The notes under the pieces: model-generated | What the model saw: the letters and a program-made list of their open reading frames with translations, nothing else | Told to the model about the DNA's origin: nothing | The model's database searches: none | DNA from: a virus | Length of the DNA: 64,000 bases | IMG/VR virus record: IMGVR_UViG_3300010149_005285 | Span: 1-64,000 of that record | Reading direction: 5' to 3' (one strand) | Program-made: the position numbers and the translations under genes | Shown here: positions 32,160-41,224 of the stretch, in pieces | How positions within the stretch are numbered: the first letter of the stretch is position 1 | How the letters are laid out: each line of letters begins with the position of its first letter

Positions 32160-34407
32160 AAAAATTGTAATAACTGCTATTAACTTGGCTAAAAAGTTTA
32201 AACACGAATATGTTACTATTGAACATTTGGCAGCGGTTATTTTAGATGATCCACAAGTAATAGCTATGTGTTACGAGATTAATGCAGATGCAGAAAGTTT
32301 GCAAATAGCATTAATTGAATATCTAGAAAAAGAATGTAGTGAATTAGTATCAAATACTAAAGAAGAACCAAACCCTGCTAAAACACAAATGCTTGAACGT
32401 GTATTTAATAGAGCATTGACACAAGCCTTATTTCAAGGCAAGAAAGCAATTAATCAATTAGACTTAGTGTTAAGTATACTAGGTGAAGAACACAGTGTAT
32501 CAGCAAAATATGCAGAGCAGTTAGGTCTAAACAAAAACAAAGTAATGAGTTGGATGCAAGATACTGCCGCAATGAAAGATGAACAAATTTTTGGTCCTAT
32601 GGATGGCTTTGCACCGGGCGTAGGCGGACATGCTCAAAGACAACCTACACCACGTGAAGTATTAGTACAGTATTGTAATAATATGAATGAAGCAAGTCAA
32701 GATTATGATGATGTTGTTGGTCGTAGATCAGAATTAAAAGATTTAGTACAAACAGTAGCACGTAAGAAAAAGTCTAATGCTATTTTAACAGGTGGCAGTG
32801 GCGTTGGTAAAACAGCTATTGTACAAGGATTAGCAAAACTTATTGTAGAAGGACAAGTTCCAGATTTAATTAAAGACAAAGTAGTATGGGAACTAGATAT
32901 GACAAAACTAGTTGCTGGTACAAAATATAGAGGTGACTTTGAAGAACGTATGAAACAATTAGGTGAGGCGTTAATTAAAGAACCTAATATTATTTTGTTT
33001 ATTGATGAAATACATCAAATAATTGGAGCAGGTAGTACAAACGGTACTATGGATGCTGGTAATATGTTAAAACCTGCATTAAGCAGTGGACAGTTAAAAG
33101 TCATTGGTGCTACAACAGATGAAGAATATAGAAAAGTATTTGAAAAAGAAAGTGCGTTAGCACGTAGGTTTACAAAGATTGTAGTTGATGAACCTAATTT
33201 ACAAGATGCAAAAGAAGTATTAAAAAATACACTTATATCATATGAAGATTATCATAATGTAACAATTGATCCATCAGCAGCTGATCTTGCAGTTGATTTA
33301 AGTGATCAATATATTTTTAATAAGAAACTTCCAGATAAAGCATTTGATATCATTGATAGAGCATGTGCTTTTAATAGAATATTACCAGAAACAGATCGTG
33401 TAACAATTATTGGAGACAATGAAATAAGATCAGAAGTAGCACGGTTAACTGGAATACCAAAAGAGCATTTAGGAACAGCAGAAGATAAAGAAACTGCTAC
33501 AAAACATACAGAAGTAAAAGCATTTTTAGAAAGTACAGTATTTGGACAACAACAAGCAATTGATCGTGTGGTAGATAGTATTACAGTAAGTATGGCAGGA
33601 TTAAAAGATCCTATCAAGCCTATTGCAAGCTATTTGTTTACAGGACCAACTGGTGTTGGTAAAACTGAACTTGCAAAACGTTTATCACAAACAATGAGTA
33701 TGAAACTTGTACGGTATGATATGGCAGAATATCAAGAACGTCATACAGTATCAAAACTTATTGGATCGCCTCCAGGTTATGTAGGACACGGTGATGGTAA
33801 AGCAGGTGATGGATTATTAATTAGTCAATTAGAAGACAATCCAAATTGTGTACTACTACTAGATGAAGTTGAAAAAGCACACCCAGATTTAATGAGTGTA
33901 CTATTGAGTCTATTAGACGAAGGTACACTTACAAGTAGTACAGGTAAAGTTGTAAGTGCAAAAAATTCAATTATTATTATGACAAGTAATTTAGGTGCAA
34001 AAGATGCATCAATTAAAACAATAGGATTTAACGAAGAAACGTTTAATCATAAAGCAGTAGATGATGCAGTTAAGAATTTCTTTGCCCCAGAATTCCGTAA
34101 CAGGTTAGACGGCATTGTTAAGTTTAATGCATTAGCAAGAAATGATATGAAACGTATTGTTGTTAAATTCTTAGGCGAACTAGAAACATATGTAGATTCT
34201 AGGCATATTGTTATTAATTGGGGACCTGAATTATTGGCTATGCTTGAAGATAAAGGATACGACCCTACTATGGGTGCTAGACCTTTAGCACGATTAATTA
34301 ATGAAGAAGTAAAACTACCATTAGCAAAATATCTTCTAGATCATGACGGCCAATACACATTGGATATTGACTATAAGAAAGATAAGTTGCTGATTAATGG
34401 AAAATAA
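32146..34407 (+). CDS. clpA: ClpA, ATP-dependent Clp protease unfoldase
   Basis: A two-ring AAA+ unfoldase. It has the N-domain repeat (about residues 1-140) that binds ClpS, Walker A1 GGSGVGKT (about 218) with FIDEIHQIIGAG, and Walker A2 GPTGVGKT (about 500) with LLLDEVEKAHPD. There is no ClpB-type middle coiled coil. The ClpP-docking loop is present as KTIGFNEE (about residue 624), at the place of the IGL loop in E. coli ClpA. Length 753 aa matches ClpA (758). With ClpP and ClpS also encoded, a complete phage ClpAPS system can be assembled. Confidence 0.95.
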   Translation: MTDIEKIVITAINLAKKFKHEYVTIEHLAAVILDDPQVIAMCYEINADAESLQIALIEYLEKECSELVSNTKEEPNPAKTQMLERVFNRALTQALFQGKKAINQLDLVLSILGEEHSVSAKYAEQLGLNKNKVMSWMQDTAAMKDEQIFGPMDGFAPGVGGHAQRQPTPREVLVQYCNNMNEASQDYDDVVGRRSELKDLVQTVARKKKSNAILTGGSGVGKTAIVQGLAKLIVEGQVPDLIKDKVVWELDMTKLVAGTKYRGDFEERMKQLGEALIKEPNIILFIDEIHQIIGAGSTNGTMDAGNMLKPALSSGQLKVIGATTDEEYRKVFEKESALARRFTKIVVDEPNLQDAKEVLKNTLISYEDYHNVTIDPSAADLAVDLSDQYIFNKKLPDKAFDIIDRACAFNRILPETDRVTIIGDNEIRSEVARLTGIPKEHLGTAEDKETATKHTEVKAFLESTVFGQQQAIDRVVDSITVSMAGLKDPIKPIASYLFTGPTGVGKTELAKRLSQTMSMKLVRYDMAEYQERHTVSKLIGSPPGYVGHGDGKAGDGLLISQLEDNPNCVLLLDEVEKAHPDLMSVLLSLLDEGTLTSSTGKVVSAKNSIIIMTSNLGAKDASIKTIGFNEETFNHKAVDDAVKNFFAPEFRNRLDGIVKFNALARNDMKRIVVKFLGELETYVDSRHIVINWGPELLAMLEDKGYDPTMGARPLARLINEEVKLPLAKYLLDHDGQYTLDIDYKKDKLLINGK

Positions 34408-35017
34408 TTTACATCCTACACAATCGTTATATTATAGACAATTTGATACATGTATCAGATTTAAAGATCTGCCATCTAATTTTACATTTAATTATAATAG
34501 AATGAATCAAGATGGATCACAAATATGGCGTGGTGTAAGAAAAACAAACAGACTTTCCAGACAATCTGAAAGAACATATAATTACAATTTATATACATCA
34601 GATCAAAGTTTAGTATCCCAAATAAAAGCTGATTCTTTTTTATCTAATAAAATAGAAAAAATGTTTGTTCCAGTAAGCGAAGCACATCGTAAAATATTAT
34701 ATGAAAAAGACAGAAGTATTATCTTACGTGAAAAATTATGGTATCATACTTACAAGCATAAATTAGTTACCTGGCCAAAGTTAAGGTTTACAGAAAATTC
34801 TAAATCTGTAGAGTCTACTATTAAATGGATATATGATAATTTTAATATAGATGATAGAAGAATCGTACATAATAGCAGTTGGTTCTTTAGACATGAAAGT
34901 GTTCCAATTGTGTTTTGTAATAGTGAAGAAACTATGATGTTATACAAGCTAGCATGGAGTAACGATTACGAGATAAGAATTGAGACAGTTATCCCTTATA
35001 AAGAATTGCGAAATTGA
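34397..35017 (+). CDS. Hypothetical protein (206 aa)
   Basis: Overlaps clpA by 11 bases. Soluble and basic, with many aromatic residues and no recognisable motif. A late box follows in the gap before the next gene. Confidence 0.65.
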   Translation: MENNLHPTQSLYYRQFDTCIRFKDLPSNFTFNYNRMNQDGSQIWRGVRKTNRLSRQSERTYNYNLYTSDQSLVSQIKADSFLSNKIEKMFVPVSEAHRKILYEKDRSIILREKLWYHTYKHKLVTWPKLRFTENSKSVESTIKWIYDNFNIDDRRIVHNSSWFFRHESVPIVFCNSEETMMLYKLAWSNDYEIRIETVIPYKELRN

Positions 35018-35025
35018 TAAATACT

Positions 35026-35033
35026 TGTAAGAT
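35026..35033 (+). promoter_or_regulatory. T4-type late promoter box
   Basis: GATAAATA, then CTTGTA. Unlike the leaderless cases, an AAGGAGA ribosome site follows before ATG 35049, giving a leader of about 10 bases. Confidence 0.7.
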
Positions 35034-35048
35034 TGAAGGAGAATATAT

Positions 35049-35420
35049 ATGTCTGGATCTATTATAGTTCTAACAAATAAAAACGAACTTGATTACACAA
35101 GTGAAATGGTTAAAGGCGATGGCTACTATGGCTTTGCTGATGGTCTGCATACTATGAGTTTTCATGTGGTAAACTTTACTGGCAGAATACATCTAGAAGC
35201 AACAATTGTAGAAAACCCTAGTGCTAATGACTGGTTTCCTATTGAGCTAGATACTATTACTCCATATTTACAGTTTACAGCTGAAACAGCTACCAAAGGT
35301 ACTAGTTTTGAAGGTAACTTTGTCTATCTACGTGCAAAAGTTGATAGAGCGTATTTAGGGGCTAACGCATATGACCCTGCATTACATGGTGTAGTTGATA
35401 AAGTAGTAATTCTAATTTAA
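35049..35420 (+). CDS. Putative virion structural protein (123 aa)
   Basis: Late box and strong ribosome site upstream, tail-fibre-like gene downstream. The protein is beta-rich (GSIIVLTNKNELDY, YLRAKVDRAYLGAN) with no membrane segment, as expected for a tail or baseplate component. No family named. Confidence 0.6.
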   Translation: MSGSIIVLTNKNELDYTSEMVKGDGYYGFADGLHTMSFHVVNFTGRIHLEATIVENPSANDWFPIELDTITPYLQFTAETATKGTSFEGNFVYLRAKVDRAYLGANAYDPALHGVVDKVVILI

Positions 35421-35432
35421 GGGGAAATTAAC

Positions 35433-37673
35433 TTGGCAATTAAAGCATTTAGTGGAGCAGTATCAACACAACCATTACCAGATTTTAATTTAAATAATAT
35501 AGCTGATGGTGATATATTAATCTATGACGTAACCAGTAAAGCGTTTATTAACAGTAATGGTAGTTTTGCAACCTTAGCAGAAGTTAATCAATTGATTGCT
35601 AACATTAACAGTGGCGGCAATGTTGATTTAAGCCTATATCATACAATAGCAGATTTTAATACTTCAAAAACAGCAATTGATGCAGCAATAGCACTTAAAG
35701 CAGATAAGACCTATGTAGACGCTCAAATAGCGGGTATAAGCACAGGTAATGTTGATTTAAGCAATTATGTAACCACGACAGCATTAAACGGTGCATTAGC
35801 TAATTATAGCACTAGTACAGAAACTACAGGCGAAATTAATACAGCCATTGCTAACGCTACATTCTTTGATGGCGACTATAACAATTTACATAATACACCT
35901 ACTATTCCAAGTTTAACAGGTTATGCCACTCAGTTATGGGTTCAGCAACAAATTAATGCATTAGGCAATAGTGGAAATGTTGACTTATCAAATTATGTAA
36001 CTACAACAGCATTAAACACAGCATTAGCAAATTTAACTATACCAACTGATGTAAGTGACTTAACTGATACTACTAATTTATTAAGTGGTGCAGGTGGTGG
36101 TGGTATTAGTACAACACAACTAAATGCAGCCATTGCAGTTGAAGAAACTCGTGCATTAACAGCCGAAGCAAATTTACAATCACAAATTAATAATAAAGCA
36201 ACAGTAGCATATGTTGATCAACAAATTGCTAACGTTGCAAGTGGAGGTAGTGTTGATTTAAGTAGCTATGTAACTGAAACAGAATTAGCAACAGAATTAG
36301 CAAATTACCAACCAACAATAGATTTATCAAATTATTATACTAAAACACAAGTTGATGGATTAATTCCAACACCATTTAGTGGTGACTATAATGATTTAAC
36401 AAATAAACCAACTATACCTACAGCGTTTAGTGGTGACTATAATGATTTAACAAATAAACCAACTATACCAGATGTATCTACTTTTATTAGCGAAACAGAA
36501 ATAGATAGCAAAATAGCAAGTGCAGTAACAGGCGGAACAGTGGATTTAAGTAACTATGTTACAGATACAGAACTTGCTACAGCAATTAGTAATGCAACAC
36601 TAGGCGGCGGTGTAACTACAATAGGTGCATTAACTGATGTTGCAATAGATGGAACTGAAACAACTAACCATGTATTAATGTACAACGCAGTTAATAGTTT
36701 ATGGGAAAATGTTGACCTAGATGAAACATTTGCAACAAAACAATATGTAACAGATGAGCTAGTGCAAGCAGTATCTAACGGTACAGTTGACTTAGCAGGC
36801 TATGCGTCAGAAGCATGGGTTACACAAAAATTAGTTGAACGTGGAGATCACTTCAGCGGTAATTATAACGATTTAACAAATACACCTGTATTATTTTCAG
36901 GTGATTACACTGACTTACTTAATAAACCAGCATCAAATGCAGATTTAAGTTTACAACTTATAGGACAAGACCTACAACTTTTAAACATTGAACCTGATCC
37001 AGATACTGTTATTAGCACAGTAAGTTTATCTTCGTTAGGTGATGCAATTGCGTCAAACATAGATTACGCAGACTTGCAAAATTTACCTAACTTGTTTAGC
37101 GGTGATTATAATGACTTAGTAAATAGACCGAATCTATTCTCAGGTAATTATAATGATTTAGCTAACAAACCTTATATACCTAGTATAGCAGGATTAGCTA
37201 CTGAAACTTATGTAAATGATAAATGGGCAGAACCAGAAATTACTGGTGACAGATTTTTTACGCATAATGTAAATCAAGTAGCAAAAGTATCTAATGTAGT
37301 AGCGGCAACGGCAGAGAATTATGTTATGTCTATTATTACTACAGATGCTACACCAACAGAAGCTCTTTTAACTACCGGAAACAGAATTGTTATTGATGAT
37401 AATAGTACTGTTATGTACAAAGTACACATTGTAGGCAGTGATGGAACAGATCATTGCGGGTTTAAATTACAAGGAATTATTAATAAAACTAGTGGAACAT
37501 TAGCATTAGTAGGTAGTCCAAGTAAAGAAACACTAGAAGATACTACACAAATATGGACAGGATCTGTTGAAGCAGATATTACAAATAGCAGTTTAAAGGT
37601 ACTTGTTACTGGAGATACTGCAAAAACTGTACAATGGACTATATTTGTTGAACAAAACGCAGTCAAAAGATAA
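35433..37673 (+). CDS. Tail fibre or baseplate adhesin-type protein
   Basis: A 746-residue repetitive protein starting at TTG (35433) behind AAGGGGA. It is built from repeats of VDLSNYVTTTAL and FSGDYNDLTNKPTIP type, common in long trimeric phage fibres, where DYNDLTNKP units form a shaft. The final 130 residues are non-repetitive and probably form the receptor-binding or trimerising tip. It is low in Cys and charged residues. No chaperone or protease domain is visible. Confidence 0.85.
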   Translation: MAIKAFSGAVSTQPLPDFNLNNIADGDILIYDVTSKAFINSNGSFATLAEVNQLIANINSGGNVDLSLYHTIADFNTSKTAIDAAIALKADKTYVDAQIAGISTGNVDLSNYVTTTALNGALANYSTSTETTGEINTAIANATFFDGDYNNLHNTPTIPSLTGYATQLWVQQQINALGNSGNVDLSNYVTTTALNTALANLTIPTDVSDLTDTTNLLSGAGGGGISTTQLNAAIAVEETRALTAEANLQSQINNKATVAYVDQQIANVASGGSVDLSSYVTETELATELANYQPTIDLSNYYTKTQVDGLIPTPFSGDYNDLTNKPTIPTAFSGDYNDLTNKPTIPDVSTFISETEIDSKIASAVTGGTVDLSNYVTDTELATAISNATLGGGVTTIGALTDVAIDGTETTNHVLMYNAVNSLWENVDLDETFATKQYVTDELVQAVSNGTVDLAGYASEAWVTQKLVERGDHFSGNYNDLTNTPVLFSGDYTDLLNKPASNADLSLQLIGQDLQLLNIEPDPDTVISTVSLSSLGDAIASNIDYADLQNLPNLFSGDYNDLVNRPNLFSGNYNDLANKPYIPSIAGLATETYVNDKWAEPEITGDRFFTHNVNQVAKVSNVVAATAENYVMSIITTDATPTEALLTTGNRIVIDDNSTVMYKVHIVGSDGTDHCGFKLQGIINKTSGTLALVGSPSKETLEDTTQIWTGSVEADITNSSLKVLVTGDTAKTVQWTIFVEQNAVKR
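36374..36475 (+). repeat. Tandem 51-bp repeat within the fibre gene
   Basis: Two nearly identical 51-base units encode FSGDYNDLTNKPTIP plus a linker of two residues. More diverged copies of the same unit occur at about 35868, 36852, 36894, 37092 and 37134. Recombination here could change fibre length. Confidence 0.85.
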
Positions 37674-37679
37674 CTTTTT

Positions 37680-37687
37680 GATAAATA
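37680..37687 (+). promoter_or_regulatory. T4-type late promoter box
   Basis: GATAAATA 57 bases before ATG 37745, which has an AGGAGAAAATAAA ribosome site. Confidence 0.7.
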
Positions 37688-37744
37688 AGTATAGTAGCAA
37701 AAGCTACAGAACATTAAATTGAACATTTTTTAGGAGAAAATAAA

Positions 37745-38050
37745 ATGGCAACAAGAAATCCAGCAAACGTAATTGAGTTTGGTAAAGTTAACTTCGGTGC
37801 TCCAATCTCAGTATTCGCAGTAGCAGGCGCAACAGGCGTTGACGCTAAAGTAGCTCCAGGTGAAGACCTAGAGAAAGCAATTGAAGCAGCATCTCAAAAA
37901 GGTACAGTAATTGGCCTAGGCGCTGAATCAGGTGGTGCATTTAACCTATACATGGAGAACTCTTCATGGACAGCAGCTGACTTAGAATCAGCAGTACAAG
38001 CTGCAGGTGGTGTATTTGCAGCAGCAACAGTAACAGACGGCGGACTATAA
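37745..38050 (+). CDS. Small abundant virion-type protein (101 aa)
   Basis: Alanine- and glycine-rich, soluble, with its own late promoter and a very strong terminator, so it is a single-gene unit. Codon use is less AT-biased than in its neighbours (many GCA, GGT, TTC and GTA codons), as in highly expressed late genes. A head decoration or tail tube-side protein is plausible, but no family is recognised. Confidence 0.65.
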   Translation: MATRNPANVIEFGKVNFGAPISVFAVAGATGVDAKVAPGEDLEKAIEAASQKGTVIGLGAESGGAFNLYMENSSWTAADLESAVQAAGGVFAAATVTDGGL

Positions 38051-38087
38051 GTCTTAAAGTTTTTTACTTAGCTTAGTAAAGAAATCC

Positions 38088-38127
38088 AAAAGCCCAGTAT
38101 ATTTAATTATGTACTGGGCTTTTTTTT
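38088..38127 (+). terminator. Strong Rho-independent terminator
   Basis: AAAGCCCAGTA pairs with TACTGGGCTTT (11 bp) around a short loop, followed by a run of eight T. It is the best terminator in the window. Confidence 0.92.
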
Positions 38128-38168
38128 GGCGAAAAAAATCTATTTTAGCTAGAAAACAATTTTAAGAT

Positions 38169-38176
38169 GATAAATA
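38169..38176 (+). promoter_or_regulatory. T4-type late promoter box
   Basis: GATAAATA followed by an AATATG. It would give a leader of about 170 bases before ATG 38351. Confidence 0.7.
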
Positions 38177-38182
38177 AATATG

Positions 38183-38350
38183 TAACAAAGAGTTTTGTTA
38201 CTTCATCGATGATGATTACACGTTTATAACTGAGCAGTTATATTATCTAAAGTGTAACTCATTTATTCCCTTTACATAAAAGTGTAATGAATGTTTTATT
38301 TTTCAATTAGTTCACATAAGTGAACGACAAGTCAATAGGAGAATATTACA
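38183..38350 (+). promoter_or_regulatory. Long structured 5' leader
   Basis: No reading frame. Three clean inverted repeats stand in a row: GTAACAAA/TTTGTTAC (38182-38201), ATAACTG/CAGTTAT (38226-38241) and GTTCAC/GTGAAC (38310-38325). They are followed by AGGAGAAT before ATG. It may stabilise the message or control its translation. Confidence 0.55.
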
Positions 38351-39052
38351 ATGACTACAGGAAAACAATTCGTAGAACAACTACGTAAAGACAACGAAGC
38401 TCTTTTCACAGCTTCAAAAATGAACGTTAAAGCATACTTCGAGTCAAAAGACAATTCAATGGAAGCTCTAGTTGAGCATTTCACTGGACGTATGGTTAAC
38501 GAGAGAATGAACATGGTTGAAATCTCTAAAAAAGTAGCTTCAATGCCAGCAGACGCTGATCCAATGGAACTACAAAATCTTTCAAAACAAGCTATGGACG
38601 AAGCAATTCACTTCAGAATGGTTAAAGAGTGTATTGAAAAGATTACTGGTGAAGAATTAGACGTAGACGCAGCTATGGCAGCTGAAGCGGCTAAACCACA
38701 AGCTAAAGGTGCAGACCTTTTAGAAGCTTATGAAGCATCATCAGACGATGCGGCTCTAGCAGTATACCAAATGGTTGCTGAAGGTCGTGCAGCAGCAGTA
38801 TGGTCACAAATGGCTGAAACAATCGAAGATTCTTTCATTGCTAAATCATACGCTAAAATTGCGAAAGACGAAGGTTTCCACTCAACAATTGGTGAGATGA
38901 AACTAGAAGAAATCGCAACTGACGAAGCAACTCAAGCACGTGTATTAGACATCGTTAACGGTATGAGAAAAGACCTTTTCGAAGTTTCATGTGCAAACAC
39001 AGTTGAAGCAGCTGGATCACGTGCTCTTGTAAACGAAGCATACGGTTGGTAA
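38351..39052 (+). CDS. Ferritin-like diiron protein (233 aa)
   Basis: An all-helical protein with the paired metal-binding pattern of ferritin-like enzymes: Glu51 and Glu84-x-x-His87 in the first half (DEAIHF), then Glu144 and Glu174-x-x-His177 in the second (KDEGFH). This would form a carboxylate-bridged diiron centre used for oxidation or iron storage. The C-terminus is unassigned. Codon use is richer in C-ending codons than in the neighbours, and the gene has its own late promoter and long leader, which suggest abundant late expression. The reaction is unknown; ferritin, oxygenase and structural roles are open. Confidence 0.65.
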   Translation: MTTGKQFVEQLRKDNEALFTASKMNVKAYFESKDNSMEALVEHFTGRMVNERMNMVEISKKVASMPADADPMELQNLSKQAMDEAIHFRMVKECIEKITGEELDVDAAMAAEAAKPQAKGADLLEAYEASSDDAALAVYQMVAEGRAAAVWSQMAETIEDSFIAKSYAKIAKDEGFHSTIGEMKLEEIATDEATQARVLDIVNGMRKDLFEVSCANTVEAAGSRALVNEAYGW

Positions 39053-39063
39053 GCTAAATTGTA

Positions 39064-39618
39064 ATGAATATTGGGTTAACACAACGCATATTCAATCACA
39101 ATAACTTTGTGTATGACTGTCTAGAACATGGTTGGCAACAACTACTAGGCGGTCATACGCTCACACCAATAGCTAATAACAAAGAACAAGACTTTGAGCA
39201 ATTAGTTAAAAATCTAGACATTATAATTTTTACAGGTGGTGATGCAAGTCCACAAAGACTTGTCACTGAAATACGTTTACTCACAGAATGTTATAAACAA
39301 AACAAGCCTATGATAGGGGTTTGTCATGGCGCTTTTTTTATTAATCAAATGGAAGAAGGAGTAAACGAAGAATGTGAAGGTCATCATAATACCGAACATA
39401 ATGTTATAATGCACGATAAAATATACAAGGTAAATAGTTTCCATACAAACAAAATAACAAGTTTGGGTAAAGGTTACGACATTGTTGCTACAACTGAAGA
39501 AGGCGACATAGAAGCATTTAAACACAATACTAGAAATATATGGGGTATTGTGTGGCACCCAGAACGTATGGAAAAGACTGTTCTACCACAAGATGTAGAA
39601 AGACTTTTAAATGTTTAA
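39064..39618 (+). CDS. Class I glutamine amidotransferase-like protein
   Basis: A paralogue of the gene at 10807, with the same start (MNIGLTQRIF...), FTGGD near residue 57 and VWHPERM near the end. Here the nucleophile is present: Cys87 in GVCHGA. The triad Cys-His-Glu is therefore complete. Relatives hydrolyse gamma-glutamyl amides or donate ammonia. The four-base spacing of genes suggests coupling to the next small gene. Confidence 0.82.
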   Translation: MNIGLTQRIFNHNNFVYDCLEHGWQQLLGGHTLTPIANNKEQDFEQLVKNLDIIIFTGGDASPQRLVTEIRLLTECYKQNKPMIGVCHGAFFINQMEEGVNEECEGHHNTEHNVIMHDKIYKVNSFHTNKITSLGKGYDIVATTEEGDIEAFKHNTRNIWGIVWHPERMEKTVLPQDVERLLNV

Positions 39619-39754
39619 AAAAATATGGGAATGGATCAAAGCAGGTTATAAATGGTTAGTTAAACTAAATTATGATACTTGCGAGTATGGTGCACAATGG
39701 GATGCCGCTAATGAAAGATTCCAAAAGAAAAATAAAAATAAAAATAAACCTTAA
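39611..39754 (+). CDS. Small basic hypothetical protein (47 aa)
   Basis: Overlaps the previous gene by eight bases. It begins with an amphipathic, Trp-rich helix (MFKKIWEWIKAGYKWLVKL) and ends with a Lys/Asn repeat. The helix could lie on the membrane. Function unknown. Confidence 0.55.
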   Translation: MFKKIWEWIKAGYKWLVKLNYDTCEYGAQWDAANERFQKKNKNKNKP

Positions 39755-39766
39755 GGGAAAATAAAG

Positions 39767-40819
39767 ATGATCAAAAAATTATTAATAGCAATAGCACTAA
39801 CTATGTCAACAACATTTGCATATGCAGATGTAACTTTAGTAGTGCCGCAAAAAGTAGGAGCAGGCACAAGTGTATGGGCACAAATTGTGGCAATTGAGTT
39901 AGAAAAATTCTTGCCAGGAGAACGTGTTATAGTTAAACATATACCAGGAGCAAAAGGATTACCTGGCTTTAATAAATTCCATAATGAATTACAAAACGAT
40001 GATGAGGTACTAATGGTATCAAATGGATCTAATGCAGTTAGTTTCTTAACTGAGCAAGTTGATTATAACTATGCTGAGTACGATAGTATTGGACTTATGA
40101 ATTTAAATATTATTACAGGACGTCTAATAGGTGCAGATATGAATGCAATAAAGTTTCACAGTTACGGTGGACGCCAACCAGAAGTTATGGCAATGTCTAT
40201 GTTAGTTTGTGGACCTAGTATTGATCCTGTTAAATGCTTTGAAGAAAATATAGAATGGCTTCCAGGTTTTAGTCAAGGAGAAGGTAGACTAGCATTTAAA
40301 CGTGGTGAACTAAATGTAACACGTGAGAATCCAGCCGCTTTTATTAAACACATTCAACCTTTTGTTGATAATGGACAAGCAGAAGTATGGTTCACACATG
40401 GAATATTACAAGCTGATGGTTCACATGCAGATGATCCTAATTATCCAGGAATGCAATTTGAAATACTTTATAAAGAAGTATGGGGTGTAGAACCTAGTGG
40501 AAACTTTTATGATGCTTATAAATTAGCAAAAAGTTTTAGAGATGGGCTACAAAAAGCAATTTGGATCCGTAAAGATAATCCAAACCGAGATAGAATTATA
40601 ACGGCTATGACTAAAATGGCAAATAACCCAGAATCAGTAGCTAACATAAAAGCAAAAGTTGGTAATTATGAATGGTTAATTGGTATAGACGGTGATGCTC
40701 ATAGAGATACATTAATGACATTTATTACTGAAGATGCTCTTAAAACATTGGTTAACTTTACAGCCGAATCACTTAAACTAGAAGCAGAATATAAGCCTAA
40801 TCTTGTAAGCAAACAATAG
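39767..40819 (+). CDS. Periplasmic solute-binding protein, TctC/Bug type
   Basis: A signal peptide (basic MIKK, hydrophobic core, cut near TFAYA-DV at residue 21) is followed by a 330-residue binding-protein fold. VTLVVPQKVGAGTSVWAQIVAIELEK and IVKHIPGAKGLPGFNKF are close to the start of tripartite tricarboxylate transporter receptors, which catch organic acids. Such receptors are unusual on phage genomes. It may boost host uptake, or be exported for another purpose. No transporter membrane genes are nearby. Confidence 0.75.
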   Translation: MIKKLLIAIALTMSTTFAYADVTLVVPQKVGAGTSVWAQIVAIELEKFLPGERVIVKHIPGAKGLPGFNKFHNELQNDDEVLMVSNGSNAVSFLTEQVDYNYAEYDSIGLMNLNIITGRLIGADMNAIKFHSYGGRQPEVMAMSMLVCGPSIDPVKCFEENIEWLPGFSQGEGRLAFKRGELNVTRENPAAFIKHIQPFVDNGQAEVWFTHGILQADGSHADDPNYPGMQFEILYKEVWGVEPSGNFYDAYKLAKSFRDGLQKAIWIRKDNPNRDRIITAMTKMANNPESVANIKAKVGNYEWLIGIDGDAHRDTLMTFITEDALKTLVNFTAESLKLEAEYKPNLVSKQ

Positions 40820-40826
40820 CTCCTTA

Positions 40827-40834
40827 GATAAATA
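40827..40834 (+). promoter_or_regulatory. T4-type late promoter box
   Basis: GATAAATA, 27 bases before ATG 40862, with an AAGGAGA ribosome site between. Confidence 0.7.
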
Positions 40835-40861
40835 CTATTAGTTTACACAAGGAGACTAATA

Positions 40862-41224
40862 ATGCCAAATAATACAGATTTAAATAATGACGGTAAAATA
40901 TCATGGATGGAAGCATTTCCATACTGGTTTGATAGATTACGTTTATTTCCCAGAGCATTTATCAGTATGTATATTTACTTACTATACCAAGTAACAGAAT
41001 GGTTTATGAAGCTACCAGACCCAAATATGGCACAAGCAGGCTTAGTTAGTGTTGTGGTAGGAGCAGGTGCAGCATGGTTTGGACTTTATGTAAATAGCAC
41101 CAGTGAAAACAGTGGTAAAATTGTAGTACAAACTGACACTTCAGCTACTGGAACACGTGGTAGTTATAGTGGAGCAGCAAGCAACAGAGCAGACTATAAA
41201 GAACCGATAAAGTCAAGATATTAA
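40862..41224 (+). CDS. Membrane protein with EF-hand loop (120 aa)
   Basis: The N-terminus contains a full EF-hand calcium loop (DLNNDGKISWME, residues 6-17). Two hydrophobic segments follow (about 33-50 and 58-80), then a Ser/Thr-rich tail. Late promoter and ribosome site are clear. Related small membrane proteins occur in marine T4-like phages. It may be a holin-like or virion-associated protein. Confidence 0.65.
   Translation: MPNNTDLNNDGKISWMEAFPYWFDRLRLFPRAFISMYIYLLYQVTEWFMKLPDPNMAQAGLVSVVVGAGAAWFGLYVNSTSENSGKIVVQTDTSATGTRGSYSGAASNRADYKEPIKSRY

Noticed and set aside
36374-37150. Regularly spaced direct repeats, considered as a CRISPR array
   Set aside because: The units lie in frame inside one long gene and encode the fibre repeat FSGDYNDLTNKP; they have no unique spacers.
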